From: Betaproteobacteria bacterium
Lineage (GTDB): Bacteria > Pseudomonadota > Gammaproteobacteria > Burkholderiales > Burkholderiaceae_C
Direction of reading: 5' to 3'
Length of the DNA: 6,121 nt
Assembly: GCA_009918225.1 (NCBI GenBank)
Contig: RGEP01000111.1
Location: 1 to 6,121, forward strand
Position numbers and translations under genes: made by a program
The notes under the pieces: generated by a model
Databases searched by the model: none
What the model was told of the DNA's origin: nothing
The model's input: the letters and a program-made list of their open reading frames with translations, nothing else
Shown here: in pieces, positions 4,256-6,121 of the stretch
Layout of the letters: every line of letters begins with the position of its first letter
Numbering within the stretch: the first letter of the stretch is position 1

Positions 4256-6121
4256 TTTGAGATCCCTTGCCGCCGACCTGCTGCCCACCGCCTTGCAAGG
4301 TGGGCTGTGGCCTGGCCGCGCAAGTGGACTCCAGCCACAGCCTGAGGTCGCATCATTCGCCGCCCTCAGTGAGGTGCTGGCCTACTTGCCCAAAGGCGAC
4401 CTGAAGCTCGTTCGCGAAGCCTTCAAGTTTGCCGACGCAGCCCACCTGGGCCAGTTTCGCGCCAGCGGCGAACCCTACATCACCCACCCCATTGCCGTGG
4501 CCGGCCTGTGTGCAGGCTGGCGTCTGGACGCGCAGGCCATCATGGCCGCCTTGATGCACGACGCGATGGAAGACTGCGGCGTGACCAAGCCCGAACTGAT
4601 CGAGCGCTTTGGGGCCCCGACGGCTGAACTGGTGGACGGGCTGACCAAGCTGGACAAGCTGCAGTTCAGCACCCGAGAAGAATCGCAGGCCGAGAGCTTT
4701 CGCAAGATGCTGCTGGCCATGACACGCGATGTGCGGGTCATTCTGGTCAAGCTGGCCGACCGGCTGCACAACATGCGCACCATGGCGGCCATGGCACCGG
4801 CCAAACGCGGGCGCATTGCCCGCGAAACCCTGGACATCTACGCGCCCATTGCCCACCGCCTGGGCTTGAACCAGGTGTACCGGGAACTGCAAGAACTCAG
4901 CTTTGCCCACCTGCACCCCTGGCGCCACGCCGCGGTGAACAAGGCGGTGCAGCGCTCACGAGGCTGGCGGCGCGACATTGTGGAGCGCGTGGAGCGCGAA
5001 GTACACGCGGCCTTTGAACAGTCGCGGCTGAAGGTGGGCATCAGTGGCCGTGAAAAAACCGCCTACTCCATCTACCGCAAGATGCGCGAGAAGCATTCGA
5101 GCTTCGCGCAGGTCAACGACCTCTTCGGCTTTCGGGTGGTGGTGCCCGAGATCATCGACTGCTACACCGCCCTGGGTGTGCTGCACCAGCTCTACAAGCC
5201 CGTACCGGGCCGCTTCAAGGACTACATCGCCATCCCCAAGGCCAACGGCTACCAAAGCCTGCACACCACCTTGGTGAGCCCCTTGGGCACCGCCGTGGAA
5301 TTCCAGATTCGTTCGCAGGCGATGGACGCCGTGGCCGAAAGCGGCATTGCGGCGCACTGGATGTACAAGAGCAAGGAGTCGGCCCACGATGCGCAGCAGC
5401 TGGGCGCCATGTGGCTCAAGTCGCTCATCGACATTCAGGACGAAACCCGAGACCCGGCCGAGTTCCTCGAACATGTGAAGATCGACCTGGCGCCCGACTC
5501 GGTCTACGTGTTCACGCCCAAGAGCCGCATCCTGGCCTTGCCGCGTGGTGCCACGCCCGTGGACTTTGCCTATGCCATCCACTCGGACGTCGGCGACCAT
5601 TGCGTGGCCGCGCAGGTCAACGGCGAGGCCGTGGCCTTGAGCACCGAGCTGCGCAGCGGCGACGTGGTAGAGGTGACCACCTCGCCCGGGGCCAAACCCA
5701 ATCCCGCTTGGTTGAATTTTGTGAGCACGGGTCGTGCACGCTCGAAAATCCGGCACTTCCTCAAGACGCTGGAGCAGGAAGAAAGTTACCTGATGGGCGA
5801 GCGCATGCTCACGCAAGCTTTGCGCGCTGAAGGTCTGGTCATGCCCGACACCAGCGGAGACGACGCGCCAGCCGAGGCGACCTGGGCCGCCCTGGTGCGA
5901 TGGGCGGGCAGCCGCAACCGCAGCGAGCTCTTCACCGACATCGGTACGGGCCGAAAGATTGCCACCATCGTGGCCAAGCGCTTGGCGCGCTTGCTGATCG
6001 ACGCCGGCCAGCGGCCTGACGCCATCACCTTGTCCCTGGGTCGCTTCGCCGCCAGCGCCGACGATGCGGGCCACGGTCTGGTGCTGCTGGACGGCAGCGA
6101 AGGCGCCTCGGTCAAGTACGC
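4251..6121 (+). CDS. spoT: SpoT/Rsh, bifunctional ppGpp synthetase and hydrolase (partial, C-terminus missing)
   Basis: This RelA/SpoT homologue makes (p)ppGpp from ATP and GTP/GDP and hydrolyses it, setting the level of the stringent response alarmone. The first 623 residues are visible, and the frame runs off the right edge in the C-terminal regulatory half. HD hydrolase domain, about 50-205: H79 in THP, HD at 103-104, ED at 107-108, and KLADRLHN at 167-174, so the hydrolase residues are intact. Synthetase domain, about 240-370: GREK at 266-269, D290 in the VNDLFGFR stretch, RFKD at 321-324, and the VEFQIRS stretch with E350. RFKD is the RXKD signature of bifunctional enzymes; monofunctional RelA has EXDD. 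TGS domain, about 415-478, starts at DSVYVFTPK. The final ACT domain lies beyond the window. A stop codon (TAA, 4239-4241) lies in frame just upstream, and the next internal ATG is at residue 98, so this ATG is the likely start. Residues 1-40 match no domain I know, and codon 4 is the rare AGA. Confidence 0.95.
   Translation, partial: MGLRSLAADLLPTALQGGLWPGRASGLQPQPEVASFAALSEVLAYLPKGDLKLVREAFKFADAAHLGQFRASGEPYITHPIAVAGLCAGWRLDAQAIMAALMHDAMEDCGVTKPELIERFGAPTAELVDGLTKLDKLQFSTREESQAESFRKMLLAMTRDVRVILVKLADRLHNMRTMAAMAPAKRGRIARETLDIYAPIAHRLGLNQVYRELQELSFAHLHPWRHAAVNKAVQRSRGWRRDIVERVEREVHAAFEQSRLKVGISGREKTAYSIYRKMREKHSSFAQVNDLFGFRVVVPEIIDCYTALGVLHQLYKPVPGRFKDYIAIPKANGYQSLHTTLVSPLGTAVEFQIRSQAMDAVAESGIAAHWMYKSKESAHDAQQLGAMWLKSLIDIQDETRDPAEFLEHVKIDLAPDSVYVFTPKSRILALPRGATPVDFAYAIHSDVGDHCVAAQVNGEAVALSTELRSGDVVEVTTSPGAKPNPAWLNFVSTGRARSKIRHFLKTLEQEESYLMGERMLTQALRAEGLVMPDTSGDDAPAEATWAALVRWAGSRNRSELFTDIGTGRKIATIVAKRLARLLIDAGQRPDAITLSLGRFAASADDAGHGLVLLDGSEGASVKY

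Noticed and set aside
4956..6074. A 372-residue open frame on the minus strand opposite spoT
   Set aside because: It lies wholly antisense to the well-conserved spoT frame, has no recognisable motif, and has the Gly/His/Val/Gln-rich composition expected from reading GC-rich codons backwards.
1..6121. A novel defence, mobile or biosynthetic system
   Set aside because: Every long stretch is accounted for by seven conserved core genes in a familiar order; no transposase, integrase, terminal repeats, CRISPR repeats, tRNA or sharp change in composition is seen.

Overview
The window is a GC-rich stretch of bacterial chromosome that holds only conserved housekeeping genes. The protein sequences (HemW, the RNase PH core, the SpoT HD domain) and the gene order point to a betaproteobacterium of the Burkholderiales, most likely Comamonadaceae. 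That placement comes from remembered family sequences, not from a search. I see no phage, transposon, CRISPR, tRNA or rRNA sequence and no gene of unknown family.

Layout: two gene sets diverge from a 64-base gap at 2276-2339. Leftward (minus strand) run rph (RNase PH), rdgB (XTP/dITP pyrophosphatase) and hemW (heme chaperone, cut by the window's left edge). They are spaced 13 and 8 bases apart and look like one operon. Rightward (plus strand) run yicC (endoribonuclease family), gmk (guanylate kinase), rpoZ (RNA polymerase omega) and spoT (bifunctional ppGpp synthetase/hydrolase, cut by the right edge). The gmk-rpoZ-spoT order is the same as in Escherichia coli, as is the divergent rph/yicC pair and the rdgB-hemW pair.

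Together the genes cover RNA 3'-end processing and turnover (rph, yicC), cleaning and supply of the purine nucleotide pool (rdgB, gmk), and the stringent response: SpoT makes and degrades ppGpp, and omega forms part of ppGpp binding site 1 on RNA polymerase.

The most interesting non-coding signal lies between rpoZ and spoT. Four short arms, in the order CAGGCC, GGCCTG, GGCCTG, CAGGCC, can fold as two consecutive hairpins or in alternative pairings, and the second hairpin contains the spoT start codon. A perfect TATAAT inside gmk, using the rare isoleucine codon ATA, is a candidate internal promoter for rpoZ-spoT. Neither is proven from sequence alone. Otherwise this is an ordinary core-genome region.
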